Assembly (NCBI GenBank): GCA_016716535.1
Contig: JADJWD010000006.1
Span: 124,001-188,000 of the forward strand
Origin: Betaproteobacteria bacterium
GTDB taxonomy: Bacteria > Pseudomonadota > Gammaproteobacteria > Burkholderiales > Burkholderiaceae_C
Length of the DNA stretch: 64,000 nucleotides
Direction: 5' to 3'
Shown here: one piece after another, positions 43,179 through 52,714 of the stretch
How positions within the stretch are numbered: the stretch's first letter is position 1
Layout of the letters: each line of letters begins with the position of its first letter
The notes under the pieces: model-generated
Databases searched by the model: none
What the model saw: only the letters and a program-made list of their open reading frames with translations
What the model was told of the DNA's origin: nothing
Made by a program: the position numbers and the translations under genes

Positions 43179-44786
43179 GTGAACGGGTCCTCGCTGGCCA
43201 GCCGCGCGATCAAGGGCGTGCGCTGGAACTACATCGGGGCCGTCGGCCGGATCCTGGCCACGTTCATCAGCCAGATCGCGCTGGCCCGCATGCTCGGGCC
43301 GGAGACCTTCGGCGTGTTCGGCTACGCGGTGCTCACCGTCAGCCTGCTGGCCCTTGTCGTCGAGATGGGCCTGGCCAGCGCGCTGGTCCAGACCGCCACG
43401 CTCGACGAAGCGACGCTCGCCTCGGCCTGCGCGCGCCTGCTGCTGGCCGGCACGATCGGCTCCATCGGCGTCTTCTTCGGCGCCGAGGCGATTGCCGTGC
43501 ACGTGCTGGACGCGCCCGAGGCCGTCGATGTGCTGCGCGCGATGTCGCCGACGCTGCTGGTCGGCGCCCTCACCGCGGTGGCCACCGCGATGAGCGCGCG
43601 TGAACTCAACTTCCGCAACATCCAGGTCGCGGCGCTCGGCTCGTACGTCATCGGCTACCTCATCGTCGGCATCGGCGCCGCCGCGATGGGCCTGGGCGTG
43701 TGGAGCCTGGTGCTCGCCTGGCATGTGCAGACGGTGCTCGCCTGCGCGGTGCTGCTGCGGCGCTCGCCGCGCAAGCTGTGGCCGGGGCATCCGCTGCGGC
43801 GCCTGGTGGTCGACCGCTACGCCAACGTGACGCTGGCCACGCACGTGACCAACTGGATCATCGACAACGGCCCGCACGTCGCCGTCGGCCGCTGGCTCGA
43901 CGCGCACATGCTGGGCCTGTACACGATCGCCAACAACCTCGTGAAGGTGCCGGCCGACCACCTGGCGCGCAACGTGCAATCGGTGCTGCACTCGCTGGCC
44001 TCGCGCACGCAGGACAACGACGCCCGCCTGAAGCGCGCGTACCTCACCGTCATCGCCGGCATCGGCGTCGCGGCGTTCCCCACGTTCGTCTACGTGGCGA
44101 CGATGGCCGACGCGGTGGTCGACCTGCTGCTCGGAGCGAAGTGGACGGCGGCCGCGCCGGTGCTGGTACCGTTGTCGCTGGCGATGGCGCTACACGCCGT
44201 CGAGGCGATGGCCGGGCCGACCCTTTCCGGGCGGGGCGAACCCGAACTCGAACTGCGCATCAAGATCGGCACCCTCGTCGTCATGCTGTCGCTGCTGGTC
44301 GTCGCCGCGCGCTCGTCGCTGCTGGCGGTGGCGTGGTGCGTGGCCGGCGTGTTCCTGCTGCGCTGGCTGGCGATGCATGCGATGGTGGCCCGCCGCCTGG
44401 ACATCTCGCACGCGGCGTTCTTCACCGCCATCCGGGGCCCGCTGATCCTCGGTGCGCTGGCCTGGGGTGTGCCGAGCGCGCTGCAACTGGCCCTTGAAGC
44501 CACCGGCTCGCCGGTGCCCGACGGCGGCTGGATGATCGTCCTCACCGCGGTCCCCACCGCGCTGGTGATCGTCATGACCGCGCTGGTCGCCCCGTGGTGG
44601 GTGCTCGGCCCGCATCTGCTTGCCATGCTCGCCGGCGTCTTCACGAAGCGGCCGGCGTTGGCGGTGCGGGCGGGGCTCGGCCGCCTGGTCGCAAGCGCCG
44701 AACGTGCGGCCCTGGCGCAGGCCGGCCAACCTCCTTCGAGCGGAGCAAGTTCGCCATGGACCCGTCAGCCCAAGACATCGCCCTGA
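43179..44786 (+). CDS. Wzx/MOP-type oligosaccharide flippase
   Basis: 535 residues from a GTG at 43179 (GGAG 8 nt upstream). It has about 12-14 membrane segments and begins with the typical polysaccharide-synthesis flippase start: GVRWNYIGAVGRILATFISQ, ALARMLGPETFGVFGYAVLT. Other hydrophobic runs include VIGYLIVGIGAAAMGLGVWSL and IGTLVVMLSLLVVAA. It belongs to the WzxC/RfbX group that moves undecaprenyl-linked repeat units to the periplasmic face. The C-terminal 50 residues are polar and overlap the next gene by 31 nt. It is a core part of a Wzx/Wzy-dependent pathway. Confidence 0.88.
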   Translation: MNGSSLASRAIKGVRWNYIGAVGRILATFISQIALARMLGPETFGVFGYAVLTVSLLALVVEMGLASALVQTATLDEATLASACARLLLAGTIGSIGVFFGAEAIAVHVLDAPEAVDVLRAMSPTLLVGALTAVATAMSARELNFRNIQVAALGSYVIGYLIVGIGAAAMGLGVWSLVLAWHVQTVLACAVLLRRSPRKLWPGHPLRRLVVDRYANVTLATHVTNWIIDNGPHVAVGRWLDAHMLGLYTIANNLVKVPADHLARNVQSVLHSLASRTQDNDARLKRAYLTVIAGIGVAAFPTFVYVATMADAVVDLLLGAKWTAAAPVLVPLSLAMALHAVEAMAGPTLSGRGEPELELRIKIGTLVVMLSLLVVAARSSLLAVAWCVAGVFLLRWLAMHAMVARRLDISHAAFFTAIRGPLILGALAWGVPSALQLALEATGSPVPDGGWMIVLTAVPTALVIVMTALVAPWWVLGPHLLAMLAGVFTKRPALAVRAGLGRLVASAERAALAQAGQPPSSGASSPWTRQPKTSP

Positions 44787-46159
44787 CCGTCGTCGGCTCG
44801 GCGATCCTGGTCGTCGCCGCGGCGCTCGCGGTGTGGCTGCTCGGCCGGCTCGGCACCGCGCGGCTCGCGCCGATCGCGCTGATGCTGATCGGCTTTGTCA
44901 TCGAGATCTTCCACTTCGACAAGCAGCCGTACGTGCAGATCGGGCTGCAGATCTACCCGAACGACCTGATCTCGCTGACCGTGATGATGGCGGCGTTGCT
45001 CGGTTTTCTGGTGCGGCCGGTGCCGCTGTATCACCCGCCGTTCCTGCTGTGGCTGGGGCTCGGCGTGACGATCATCGCGTCGTTCGTCCTCGGGTTGATG
45101 GAGTTCGGCAAGTACGCCGGCACCGAAGTGCGCCCCTTCTTCTACGTCTGGGTGGCGGCGCTTTACTGCGCGTCGTTGAACTTCACGGCCGAGGACTTCC
45201 GGCGCATGGCGCGCTGGTGCGTGTGGACGGCCTACGCGGTGATCGCGGTCGCCGTCTACTACTACATCGCCGTGCAGGCGGGCATCGTCAACAAGCTGGA
45301 GTTCTTCGAACAGAGCGAGGCCGACGTCTTCCGCCCGGTGGCCGCGCACGGGGCGATCTTCGTCGGCTCGGTGGCCGTGGTGCAGACGATGGCGTGGCTG
45401 CGCGGCTCGGGCACGCGCTGGTCGGGCTGGCACGCGGTCGCGTGCCTGGCCTTCGTGCTCGTGATCCAGCACCGCTCGGCCTGGATCGCCATCGGCATCG
45501 CGCTGCTCGGCGTGATGATCCTCGAGCGGCAACGGCTGCCGCGCCGCTTCGGCCTGCTGCTCGGGTTCCTGCTCGCCGCGACGCTGGGCGTGGCCATCGC
45601 GGCCGCGTTCGGCGTCTTCGACGAACTCGGCCGCCGCCTCGTGCAATCGGTCGAGACGATCGATGACCGGCAAGGCACGTTCGCCGCGCGCTTCGACGGC
45701 TGGCTGCGGCTGATGGACAACTGGATCGAGGCGCCGGCCAGCGTGTGGCTGTTCGGCTTCCCGTTCGGCAAGGGCTACACGCGGATGCACTTCGGCCAGT
45801 ACGTCGACTTCTCGCCGCACAACTTCTACATCGACCTGTTGCTGCGCGTGGGCATCGTCGGCACGCTGCTGTGGCTGCTGCCCACGATGCTGGTCGTCGG
45901 GCACGGCCTGCGCGCCCGCGTCGAGAGCGAGGCCGAGTACCTGTGGACGCGCGGCATCGCCGTGCTGCTGCTGTCGGTGCTGATCTACTGCATCGTCTAC
46001 CCGTCGAACTACCTGATCTCGGCCGCCACCGGCATCGCGATGTCCGAGATGATCCGAAGGCGGCTGGCCGCGCCGGCCGGGCCGCGGTTCGCATCGGCCT
46101 CACCGGCAGTGATGCCGGGCGCGATGCCGGGTGCGATGCATTGGCGGGCCGACCGGTGA
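44756..46159 (+). CDS. O-antigen ligase/polymerase-family membrane protein
   Basis: 467 residues from the ATG at 44756, inside the end of the flippase gene. About 11 hydrophobic segments are visible, starting with IALTVVGSAILVVAAALAVW. The Wzy_C-type periplasmic loop is the part between LLGFLLAATLGVAIAAAFG and the late helices, with RQGTFAARFDGWLRLMDNWI and SPHNFYIDLLLRVGIVGTLL; the HNFYID block with its His is characteristic of the WaaL/Wzy superfamily. It should polymerise lipid-linked repeat units or ligate them to an acceptor. Which of the two cannot be told from sequence. It is coupled to the following glycosyltransferase by GTGA overlap. Confidence 0.85.
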   Translation: MDPSAQDIALTVVGSAILVVAAALAVWLLGRLGTARLAPIALMLIGFVIEIFHFDKQPYVQIGLQIYPNDLISLTVMMAALLGFLVRPVPLYHPPFLLWLGLGVTIIASFVLGLMEFGKYAGTEVRPFFYVWVAALYCASLNFTAEDFRRMARWCVWTAYAVIAVAVYYYIAVQAGIVNKLEFFEQSEADVFRPVAAHGAIFVGSVAVVQTMAWLRGSGTRWSGWHAVACLAFVLVIQHRSAWIAIGIALLGVMILERQRLPRRFGLLLGFLLAATLGVAIAAAFGVFDELGRRLVQSVETIDDRQGTFAARFDGWLRLMDNWIEAPASVWLFGFPFGKGYTRMHFGQYVDFSPHNFYIDLLLRVGIVGTLLWLLPTMLVVGHGLRARVESEAEYLWTRGIAVLLLSVLIYCIVYPSNYLISAATGIAMSEMIRRRLAAPAGPRFASASPAVMPGAMPGAMHWRADR

Positions 46160-47049
46160 ACGCCGCTGCCAGCGCGCCGCCGCGCGTCCTCGCGCTGCTG
46201 ACCTGCTTCAACCGCAAGGCGCTGACGCTCGCCTGCCTCGACGCGCTGGCCACCGCGGCGCGCGAGGCCGGCGTGCAGCCCGAGGCGGTGCTCGTCGACG
46301 ACGCGAGCCCCGACGGCACCGCCGCCGCGGTGCGCGAGCGCTTTCCGTGGGTCGAGGTCATCGAGGGCAACGGCTCGCTCTTCTGGAACCGCGGCATGCA
46401 CCGGGCGTTCGCGCGCGGCATGGCGCGTGGCGCCGACTACTACCTCTGGCTCAACGACGACACACATCTCGTGCCCGGCGCGTTGCGCAACCTGCTGGCG
46501 CAAGCCGCCGAGCTCGAGCGGCGCGAAGGCCGGCCCGTCGTGCTCTCGGGCGCCACGGCCGAGCCGGGCAGCAGCACCATCTCCTACGGCGGCCGCGTCG
46601 CGACGAGCAAGCTCAAGCCCTTCAAGTTCAAGCTCGTCTGGAGCGAACGCGAGCCGGTGGCCATCACGGCGCTGGAAGGCAACTGCGTGCTGATTCCGCA
46701 GCGCGTCGCAGCGAAGGTCGGCAACCTCGACCCGACCTTCGAGCACGCGATGGGCGACACCGACTACGGCCTGCGCACGCTGCGCGCCGGCTTCGGCCTC
46801 TACCTGGCCGGCGGCGTCGCCGGGCACTGCTCGCCCAACCCGACGCGCGGCACCTACTTCGACACCTCGCTGCCGCTGGCCCGGCGCTGGCAACTCATCC
46901 GCAGCCGCAAGGGGCTGCCGGTGCGCTCGTGGCTGCGCTTTTGCTCACGCCACGGCGGCTTGCTGTGGCCGGTGTACTTCGCGTGGCCGTACTTCAAGGT
47001 CGTGGCCACCAGCGTGCCGGGCCTCTTGCGCCCGCAGCAAGCCCGATAG
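46156..47049 (+). CDS. family 2 glycosyltransferase
   Basis: 297 residues from the GTG at 46156 that overlaps the upstream TGA (GTGA). A GT-A fold: RVLALLTCFNRKALTLACLDAL, VLVDDASPDGTAAAV with a first Asp pair, FWNRGMHRAFARGMARGADY, and the DxD-like YLWLNDDTHLVPGAL. Then comes ITALEGNCVLIPQRVAAKVG and a GDTDYGLR acid block. There are no membrane helices, so it acts at the cytoplasmic face. The NGSLFWNRGM segment resembles rhamnosyl-type GT2 enzymes, but donor and acceptor are not assigned. Confidence 0.9.
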   Translation: MNAAASAPPRVLALLTCFNRKALTLACLDALATAAREAGVQPEAVLVDDASPDGTAAAVRERFPWVEVIEGNGSLFWNRGMHRAFARGMARGADYYLWLNDDTHLVPGALRNLLAQAAELERREGRPVVLSGATAEPGSSTISYGGRVATSKLKPFKFKLVWSEREPVAITALEGNCVLIPQRVAAKVGNLDPTFEHAMGDTDYGLRTLRAGFGLYLAGGVAGHCSPNPTRGTYFDTSLPLARRWQLIRSRKGLPVRSWLRFCSRHGGLLWPVYFAWPYFKVVATSVPGLLRPQQAR

Positions 47050-47073
47050 CCCTCCTACTCATCCCACCTCGCC

Positions 47074-49011
47074 ATGTGCGGCATCTTCGGCCACGTCGGA
47101 TCGATCTCCCGCGAGCTCGCTGAGCATTGCCTGACCACGCTCACCCACCGCGGTCCCGACGGCGCGGGCCTGTGGCAGGCGCCGGGCGTGACGCTCGGGC
47201 ACCGGCGGCTGGCGATCCTCGACCTTTCGGAGAACGGCCGCCAGCCGATGAGCGACCCCGAGGGCCGCTACTGGATCACCTTCAACGGCGAGATCTACAA
47301 CTTCCTCGAGGTGCGCGCCGAGCTCGCCGCCAAGGGGCACCGCTTCCGCAGCGAGTCGGACACCGAGGTCATCCTCGCCGCCTACCGTGAGTGGGGCGAG
47401 GCGTGCCTGCCGCGCTTCAACGGCATGTGGGCGTTTGCCATCTGGGACAGCCGCGAGCGCACGCTCTTCCTGGCGCGCGACCGTTTCGGCAAGAAGCCGC
47501 TCTTCTACGCCCGGCTGCCAGACGGCGGCTTCGCCTTCGCCTCGGAGATGAAGGCGCTGCTGCCGCTCTTGCCCGACGCGCGGCCCGACCAGGCGCTGGT
47601 GCGCGGCATGAGCCCGCGCGCCAGCTTCGCCTACGAGGCCACCGATCGCTGCCTTGTCGCCGGCATCCAGCGGCTGCTCGCCGGCCACAGCGGCACGCTG
47701 CGCGAAGGGCGGCTCACGATGCGCCGCTGGTGGAACACGCTGGATCACCTGCCCGAAGTGCCGGCGCGCTACGAAGAACAGGTCGAGCAGTTGCGCAGCC
47801 TGCTGCTCGACGCCTGCCGGCTGCGCATGCGCAGCGACGTGACGATCGGCACGGCGCTGTCCGGCGGCCTCGATTCGAGCGCCGTGTTCTCGATGCTCGC
47901 GCACATCAACCGCACGCAAGGCGGCGAGGCGCGGCTGTCCAACGACTGGCAGCACGCCATCGTCGCCTCGTTCCCGGGCACGCCGCTGGACGAAGCGGCC
48001 TTCGCGCGCCAGGTGGCGCAGCATGTCGGCAGCGACGTGCAGGTGCTCGAGATCGACCCGATGCGCTACCTGCACGACCTGCCGCGCATGTTGTACCTGT
48101 ACGAGGACCTCACGGTCACGAGCCCGCTGCCGTTCATGGCGCTGTACGGGCGCATCAAGCAGGCCGGGGTCACGGTGACGCTGGACGGCCACGCCGCCGA
48201 CGAGCTGTTCGGCGGCTACCCCACCGACTGGGCCTATGCGCTGCTCGATGCCGGGCTCGACATCGCGCAGATCAACCAGGTGCTCGAGGTCTACGAAGGC
48301 GGCACGCCCGAGGGCTCGGCGCAGTTCAAGCGCCCGGGCAACCGCTTCGCCAGCTACGCGCGGCGCATGGGCAGCACGCTGGCCAAGCTGGGGCTCGGCA
48401 TGCAGAGCAACCTCGGCCCCGAGTACACGCAGCACCCGCGCTGGCGCGAGCTCGACCACCTCAGCCGCGCGCTCTTCTGGCAGACACACTCGTTCGTGCT
48501 GCCGACCATCCTGCGCAGCTACGACCGCTACGGCATGTCCGCTTCGGTCGAGATCCGCATGCCGTTCCTCGACTGGCGCGTCGCCACCTTCGCGATGGCG
48601 CTGCCGTGGCAGTCGAAGATCCGCAACGGCTTCTCCAAGGCCATCGTGCGCGACGCGGCCGCGCCGTTCATGCCGCACGAGATCACCTACCGCCGCACGA
48701 AGATCGGCTTCAACTCCCCGATCGTCGACTGGATGCGCGGCCCGCTGCGCGGCTACTTCCTCGACACGCTCGCTTCGCGCCGCTTCCGCGAGTGCAGCCT
48801 CGTCGACCCGGCGCGCGCGCAGCGGCTCGTGACGCACGTCATCGACGACCCGCGCGCGAGCTTCAAGTCAGGCGAACAGGCCTGGTGGAGCGTGCTGCCC
48901 TTCCTGTGGTCCGAAGCGCTGTTCGCCCGTGAGCCGCATGCGCCCCACGCGCCGCCCTCGCCGCCCGCGCCGCCGGACGTGGCGCGGGCCGCGCAGATGC
49001 AAGCCGCCTGA
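47074..49011 (+). CDS. AsnB-type glutamine-hydrolysing amidotransferase (EPS locus)
   Basis: 645 residues. The Ntn glutaminase domain has the catalytic Cys right after Met (MCGIFGHVGSISRELAEHCL), LTHRGPDGAGLW and GHRRLAILDLSENGRQPM, then FNGEIYNFLEVRAEL. The synthetase domain has the PP-loop TALSGGLDSSAVFSML (about residue 265) and later DGHAADELFGGYPTDW, an ATP/substrate block. The C-terminus has VEIRMPFLDWRVATFAMALP and a Pro-rich tail (PHAPPSPPAPPDV). In EPS loci such proteins are thought to amidate uronic or other acidic sugars rather than aspartate. The present substrate is unknown. The gene follows the GT2 by 24 bp. Confidence 0.88.
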   Translation: MCGIFGHVGSISRELAEHCLTTLTHRGPDGAGLWQAPGVTLGHRRLAILDLSENGRQPMSDPEGRYWITFNGEIYNFLEVRAELAAKGHRFRSESDTEVILAAYREWGEACLPRFNGMWAFAIWDSRERTLFLARDRFGKKPLFYARLPDGGFAFASEMKALLPLLPDARPDQALVRGMSPRASFAYEATDRCLVAGIQRLLAGHSGTLREGRLTMRRWWNTLDHLPEVPARYEEQVEQLRSLLLDACRLRMRSDVTIGTALSGGLDSSAVFSMLAHINRTQGGEARLSNDWQHAIVASFPGTPLDEAAFARQVAQHVGSDVQVLEIDPMRYLHDLPRMLYLYEDLTVTSPLPFMALYGRIKQAGVTVTLDGHAADELFGGYPTDWAYALLDAGLDIAQINQVLEVYEGGTPEGSAQFKRPGNRFASYARRMGSTLAKLGLGMQSNLGPEYTQHPRWRELDHLSRALFWQTHSFVLPTILRSYDRYGMSASVEIRMPFLDWRVATFAMALPWQSKIRNGFSKAIVRDAAAPFMPHEITYRRTKIGFNSPIVDWMRGPLRGYFLDTLASRRFRECSLVDPARAQRLVTHVIDDPRASFKSGEQAWWSVLPFLWSEALFAREPHAPHAPPSPPAPPDVARAAQMQAA

Positions 49012-49051
49012 CGCCCCGCCCCGTCCGAAACCGACTTCGTCGAGGTTCTCC

Positions 49052-49750
49052 ATGCCGGTATCGATCACACACGCCCTCGCCCGCTGGCTCACGAACTACG
49101 ACGACCAGCGCTCGTTCGGCTCGCGTTTGCGTGCACGCCGCGCGGCACCACTCGTCGCGATGATCGAGGCGGCGGCCAAGGAGCACGGGCACGTCGACAT
49201 CATCGACATCGGCGGCGCCGAGTTCTACTGGGGCATCGTGCCGGCCGAGGTACTGCAGCGCCACCGCGTCAGCATCACCATCGTCAACGTCGCCGGCTAC
49301 GAGATCAAGGCCGACCACGGGCCGTTCAAGTTCCGCAGCGGCGACGGCTGCGACCTCGCCGGCTTCGCCAACGGCAGCTTCCACATCGCCCACTCGAACT
49401 CGGTCATCGAGCACGTCGGCGACTGGGACCGCATGGTCCGCTTCGCTGCCGAAGTGCAGCGCGTGGCCAAGCGCTGCTTCGTGCAGACGCCGAACTACTG
49501 GTTCCCCATCGAGCCGCACTTCATGTCGCCGTTCTTCCACTGGCTGCCCAAGCCCATGCGCGTGTGGCTCGTGCTGCACTTGCGCCTCGGGCACTGGAAG
49601 AAGGCCGACTCGGTGGACGAAGCCGTGCGCATCGTCGAGAGCGCGCGGCTCTTGAACCGCCGGATGTTCGCGGCGCTCTTCCCCCGCGCCGAGATCACCA
49701 CCGAGCGCGTGCTGGGCTTCGCGAAGTCGTTCGTCGCGATCAAGCGCTGA
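49052..49750 (+). CDS. SAM-dependent methyltransferase
   Basis: 232 residues from the ATG at 49052 (GAGG 7 nt upstream). Class I fold: HVDIIDIGGAEFYWGIVP is motif I (a DIGGAxFYW variant of DxGxGxG), VSITIVNVAGYEI is the post-I acid region, FKFRSGDGCDLAGFANGSFHIAHSNSVIEHVGDW contains motif II, and CFVQTPNYWFPIEPHFMSPF follows. The NYWFPIEPHF block occurs in EPS-associated methyltransferases. It probably adds a methyl group to the polymer or its precursor. It is the last gene before a strong terminator. Confidence 0.85.
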   Translation: MPVSITHALARWLTNYDDQRSFGSRLRARRAAPLVAMIEAAAKEHGHVDIIDIGGAEFYWGIVPAEVLQRHRVSITIVNVAGYEIKADHGPFKFRSGDGCDLAGFANGSFHIAHSNSVIEHVGDWDRMVRFAAEVQRVAKRCFVQTPNYWFPIEPHFMSPFFHWLPKPMRVWLVLHLRLGHWKKADSVDEAVRIVESARLLNRRMFAALFPRAEITTERVLGFAKSFVAIKR

Positions 49751-49835
49751 GGCCGCCGGGCGGGCGGGCCGCCGCGCCCCGCAGATCGGCCACAAGGCCG
49801 CTCTCCCCGACCCGCATCGAGGCAAACGCACGCAC

Positions 49836-49865
49836 ACGCGCCCCGTTCGAGGGGCGCGTTTCGTT
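49836..49865 (+). terminator. rho-independent terminator after the methyltransferase
   Basis: A 9-bp perfect stem, ACGCGCCCC (49836-49844) with GGGGCGCGT (49851-49859), loop GTTCGA, followed by TTCGTT. It closes the long epsE-methyltransferase transcription unit 86 bp after the last stop. Confidence 0.7.
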
Positions 49866-50017
49866 GCGTCTGCGCCGCGCACGTAGACGTGCTCCCCCTC
49901 ACTCATGGGAAGGCTCACACCGACGCGGATTTCGCGAGAACTCGTCACGGTCGCGCACGCCGGGGCCGCGACACACTGCGCCCCGTTCTTCGTGCAACAC
50001 ACCGATTGGGAAGCTTC

Positions 50018-52585
50018 ATGAAATCGATGCATCAGCAACGCCGCAAACAGACGCTGAACTGGGTCTTCACCGCCACGGCACTGGCGGCCATCGCCGCGTG
50101 CGGCGGCAGCGACGGCGGCACCGAGCCGCAGGGCCCGGCCAACCAGGCGCCCACCGTCAGCATCGCCGCGCCGGCCGCTAGCTTCGTCGAAGGCACCGCC
50201 ATCGCGATCAGCGCCACCGCCGCCGACGCCGACGGCACCGTCGCCAAGGTCGAGTTCTTCAATGGCGACACGAAGATCGGCGAGGACACCTCGGCCCCGT
50301 TCGAGCTCACGTGGGCCGGCGCGCCGGTCGGTGCACACTCCATCACCGCGCGCGCCACCGACAACGCCGGCGCCATCGCGAACTCCTCGTCGCTCGCCAT
50401 CACGGTGACGGCGACGCCGGCGCCGCCGGCCAACGATCCGCCGACGGTGGCCATCACCGCGCCGGCCAACAACGCCAAGCCCAACGCACCGGCGACGCTG
50501 ACGCTGGCGGCGAGCGCCGCGGACACCGACGGCACCGTCGCGAGCGTCACGTTCTATCGCATCGACCCGTTGGCGCCGGTGTACGACAACACGACGCAGG
50601 TGGGCGACATCGACACCACGGCGCCGTTCGAGCAGAGCACCGGCGCGCTGGCCGCCGGCACGTACACCTTCGTCGCCCGCGCCACCGACAACACCGGCGC
50701 CGTCGCGACCTCGGCCACGGTGCAGGTGGTCGTCAACGCGCTGCCGACGGTCAGCTTCGATGCGCCGACCGCGGGCACCGTCGTGCAGACCGGCGCCAAC
50801 GTCACGCTGCGCGCCACCGCCGCCGATGCCGACGGCAGCGTCGCTTCGCTCGAGTTCTTCGACGGCGCCACGCTGCTGGGCGCCGGCGCCCGCGTCGGCG
50901 TCACCAACGAGTACACGTTCGCCTGGAACAACGTGCCGGCGGGGCCGAAATCGCTGACCGCGCGCGCCACCGACAACGACGGCGCCACGCAAACGACGGC
51001 GTCGGTCGCCTTGAACTCCAACGGCCAGCCGACCGTCACGCTCGACGCCCCGACGGCCGGCGCCAACGCGCCGACGACGCTTGCCCTGGCCGCCGCGGCC
51101 AGCGATGCCGACGGCACCATCGCCTCGGTGCAGTTCTTCAACGGCGCGGCGCTGCTGGGTGCCGGCACCTACGACGCGGGCACGCAGCGCTGGCGCCTGT
51201 CGGTGCCGATCGCGGCCGCGGGCACCTACAACATCACCGCACGCGCCACTGACGACAACGGCGGCACGGCCGACACCGCGTCGCAAAGCGTCACCATCGC
51301 GGCCAACGTGCCGCCGGCGGTGAGCCTGACGTCGGCCACGTCGTTCGACCTGCCGGCGGCCGTGACCTTCGCGGCCACCGCCACCGACAGCGACGGCATC
51401 GCCAAGGTCGAGTTCTACAACGGCGCGACGAAGCTGGGCGAAGATGCGACGGAGCCCTACACGTTCACGTGGGCGGGCGCGACGGCCGGCACGTACACCA
51501 TCACGGCCCAGGCGATCGACACCGTGGGCTCGACGACCACGTCGACGGCGCAGTCGGTGACGGTCAACCCGGATACGGCCGCGATGTGGACGACGCTGAC
51601 CGCTGCGCAGAAGGGCGGCATCGCGGTCGATCCCAACCTGCCGACGGAGAACGTTGCTGTCGACGCGGTGAAGGTGATGACGGCGCTCGGCGTCAACCGC
51701 ATCATCCCGTCGTTCAACCCGGCGATGGGCTTCGCCGCCAAGCGCCTGGCCGACTTCATCCCGGCCGCCGGCGCGACGCTCGCCTGCCCGGGTGGCGGCA
51801 CGGTCACCGGCAGCGCCGACGCAGGAGGCATCAGGCAGCTGAACTACAACAACTGCGTCATCGACGGCTTCACCTTCTACGGCGGCGCCGGCATGGCCGC
51901 GTACCTGCACATCGACACGCAGACGGCGGCGCCGCCCGCGGTGCACCCCGACCCCTGGTGCGTCGGCACCTACTCGGCGACGGCACCGGCCGGCTATCGC
52001 TGCCAGATCAATTCGTCGGTGGACTACTTCCCGGCCACCGATCGCCTGGACATCACAGGCCTGCGCGTCACTGGCAACGGCGCTCCGGAGCCTGGCGGCG
52101 AGGCCTATCCGCGCAACGCCTACGTTGTCACCAACGTCGACTGCGCCGGCGCGGGCGCCAGCCGCACCTGCCTGAGCAGCGTCGGCGCGCACCTCTGGGG
52201 CACGAACGTGAGCTGGGCGGGGTGGACGGCCGGCGCGCTGCTGCCGCCGGACGCCGAGCATGCCACCGACGACGCCTACGTCGTCAACGGCACGTGGCGT
52301 TCGGTCTATGGCGGCACGCCAGCCTCGAGCAACATCCGCTTCGAGGGGATGACCAACATCAGCGGCCGCGCCATCGTGTACGGCTCCAACGGCTACTCGG
52401 TGGTGACGCGCCTCGCCCCGACGGGGAGCGGGGGCACGCGTACCGAGAAGCTGTCGGTCGTGCGCACCGTCACGGCGGTCGACCCGGGCTTCCCGGCGAT
52501 CGGCGTGGGCACGACCGGCCCGTTCCTCGTCGACTGCACCGTGAATCCGGCGCAAGGCGAGTGGGTCTGCCAGCCGACGCCCTGA
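50018..52585 (+). CDS. large lipoprotein with Ig-like repeats and unrecognised C-terminal domain (paralogue A)
   Basis: 855 residues from the ATG at 50018. The signal peptide ends in a lipobox (LAAIAAC|GGS). About residues 40-520 hold five to six bacterial Ig-like domains of about 90 residues, each with the pattern 'PTVxxxxP', 'ADADGTVAxVEFFNGxxxLG' and 'YxxTARATDNxGA'. From about 525 a single distinct domain begins (MWTTLTAAQKGGIAVDP) and runs to the end. It has ACPGGG, YNNCVIDGFTFYGGAG, GNGAPEPGGEAYPRNA, AHLWG, NGYSVVTR and a final TTGPFLVDCTVN...WVCQP, with paired Cys. The same domain ends the next protein. Likely a surface-displayed adhesin-like or polysaccharide-binding protein; function is not known. 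Confidence 0.82.
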   Translation: MKSMHQQRRKQTLNWVFTATALAAIAACGGSDGGTEPQGPANQAPTVSIAAPAASFVEGTAIAISATAADADGTVAKVEFFNGDTKIGEDTSAPFELTWAGAPVGAHSITARATDNAGAIANSSSLAITVTATPAPPANDPPTVAITAPANNAKPNAPATLTLAASAADTDGTVASVTFYRIDPLAPVYDNTTQVGDIDTTAPFEQSTGALAAGTYTFVARATDNTGAVATSATVQVVVNALPTVSFDAPTAGTVVQTGANVTLRATAADADGSVASLEFFDGATLLGAGARVGVTNEYTFAWNNVPAGPKSLTARATDNDGATQTTASVALNSNGQPTVTLDAPTAGANAPTTLALAAAASDADGTIASVQFFNGAALLGAGTYDAGTQRWRLSVPIAAAGTYNITARATDDNGGTADTASQSVTIAANVPPAVSLTSATSFDLPAAVTFAATATDSDGIAKVEFYNGATKLGEDATEPYTFTWAGATAGTYTITAQAIDTVGSTTTSTAQSVTVNPDTAAMWTTLTAAQKGGIAVDPNLPTENVAVDAVKVMTALGVNRIIPSFNPAMGFAAKRLADFIPAAGATLACPGGGTVTGSADAGGIRQLNYNNCVIDGFTFYGGAGMAAYLHIDTQTAAPPAVHPDPWCVGTYSATAPAGYRCQINSSVDYFPATDRLDITGLRVTGNGAPEPGGEAYPRNAYVVTNVDCAGAGASRTCLSSVGAHLWGTNVSWAGWTAGALLPPDAEHATDDAYVVNGTWRSVYGGTPASSNIRFEGMTNISGRAIVYGSNGYSVVTRLAPTGSGGTRTEKLSVVRTVTAVDPGFPAIGVGTTGPFLVDCTVNPAQGEWVCQPTP

Positions 52586-52596
52586 CCTGAAGCCCT

Positions 52597-52633
52597 GCCC
52601 GGCGCGGCCGCCACCGCCGCGCCGGGCTGCTTT
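52597..52633 (+). terminator. rho-independent terminator after paralogue A
   Basis: A perfect 11-bp stem, GCCCGGCGCGG (52597-52607) with CCGCGCCGGGC (52617-52627), followed by TGCTTT. It lies 11 bp after the stop codon, which separates the two paralogous lipoprotein genes transcriptionally. Confidence 0.65.
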
Positions 52634-52657
52634 GCATCTCCCCTCGCAACGCCGAAC

Positions 52658-52684
52658 CCACGGGGCCGTGCCACGGCCCCGTGG
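52658..52684. promoter_or_regulatory. 27-bp palindrome upstream of paralogue B
   Basis: CCACGGGGCCGTG (52658-52670) and its exact complement CACGGCCCCGTGG (52672-52684) flank a single C, ending 30 bp before the next start codon. It may be an operator, or as RNA a hairpin in the 5' leader. Confidence 0.45.
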
Positions 52685-52714
52685 ACCGGCCGCAGGCTTC
52701 GCCAGAGAACCTTC

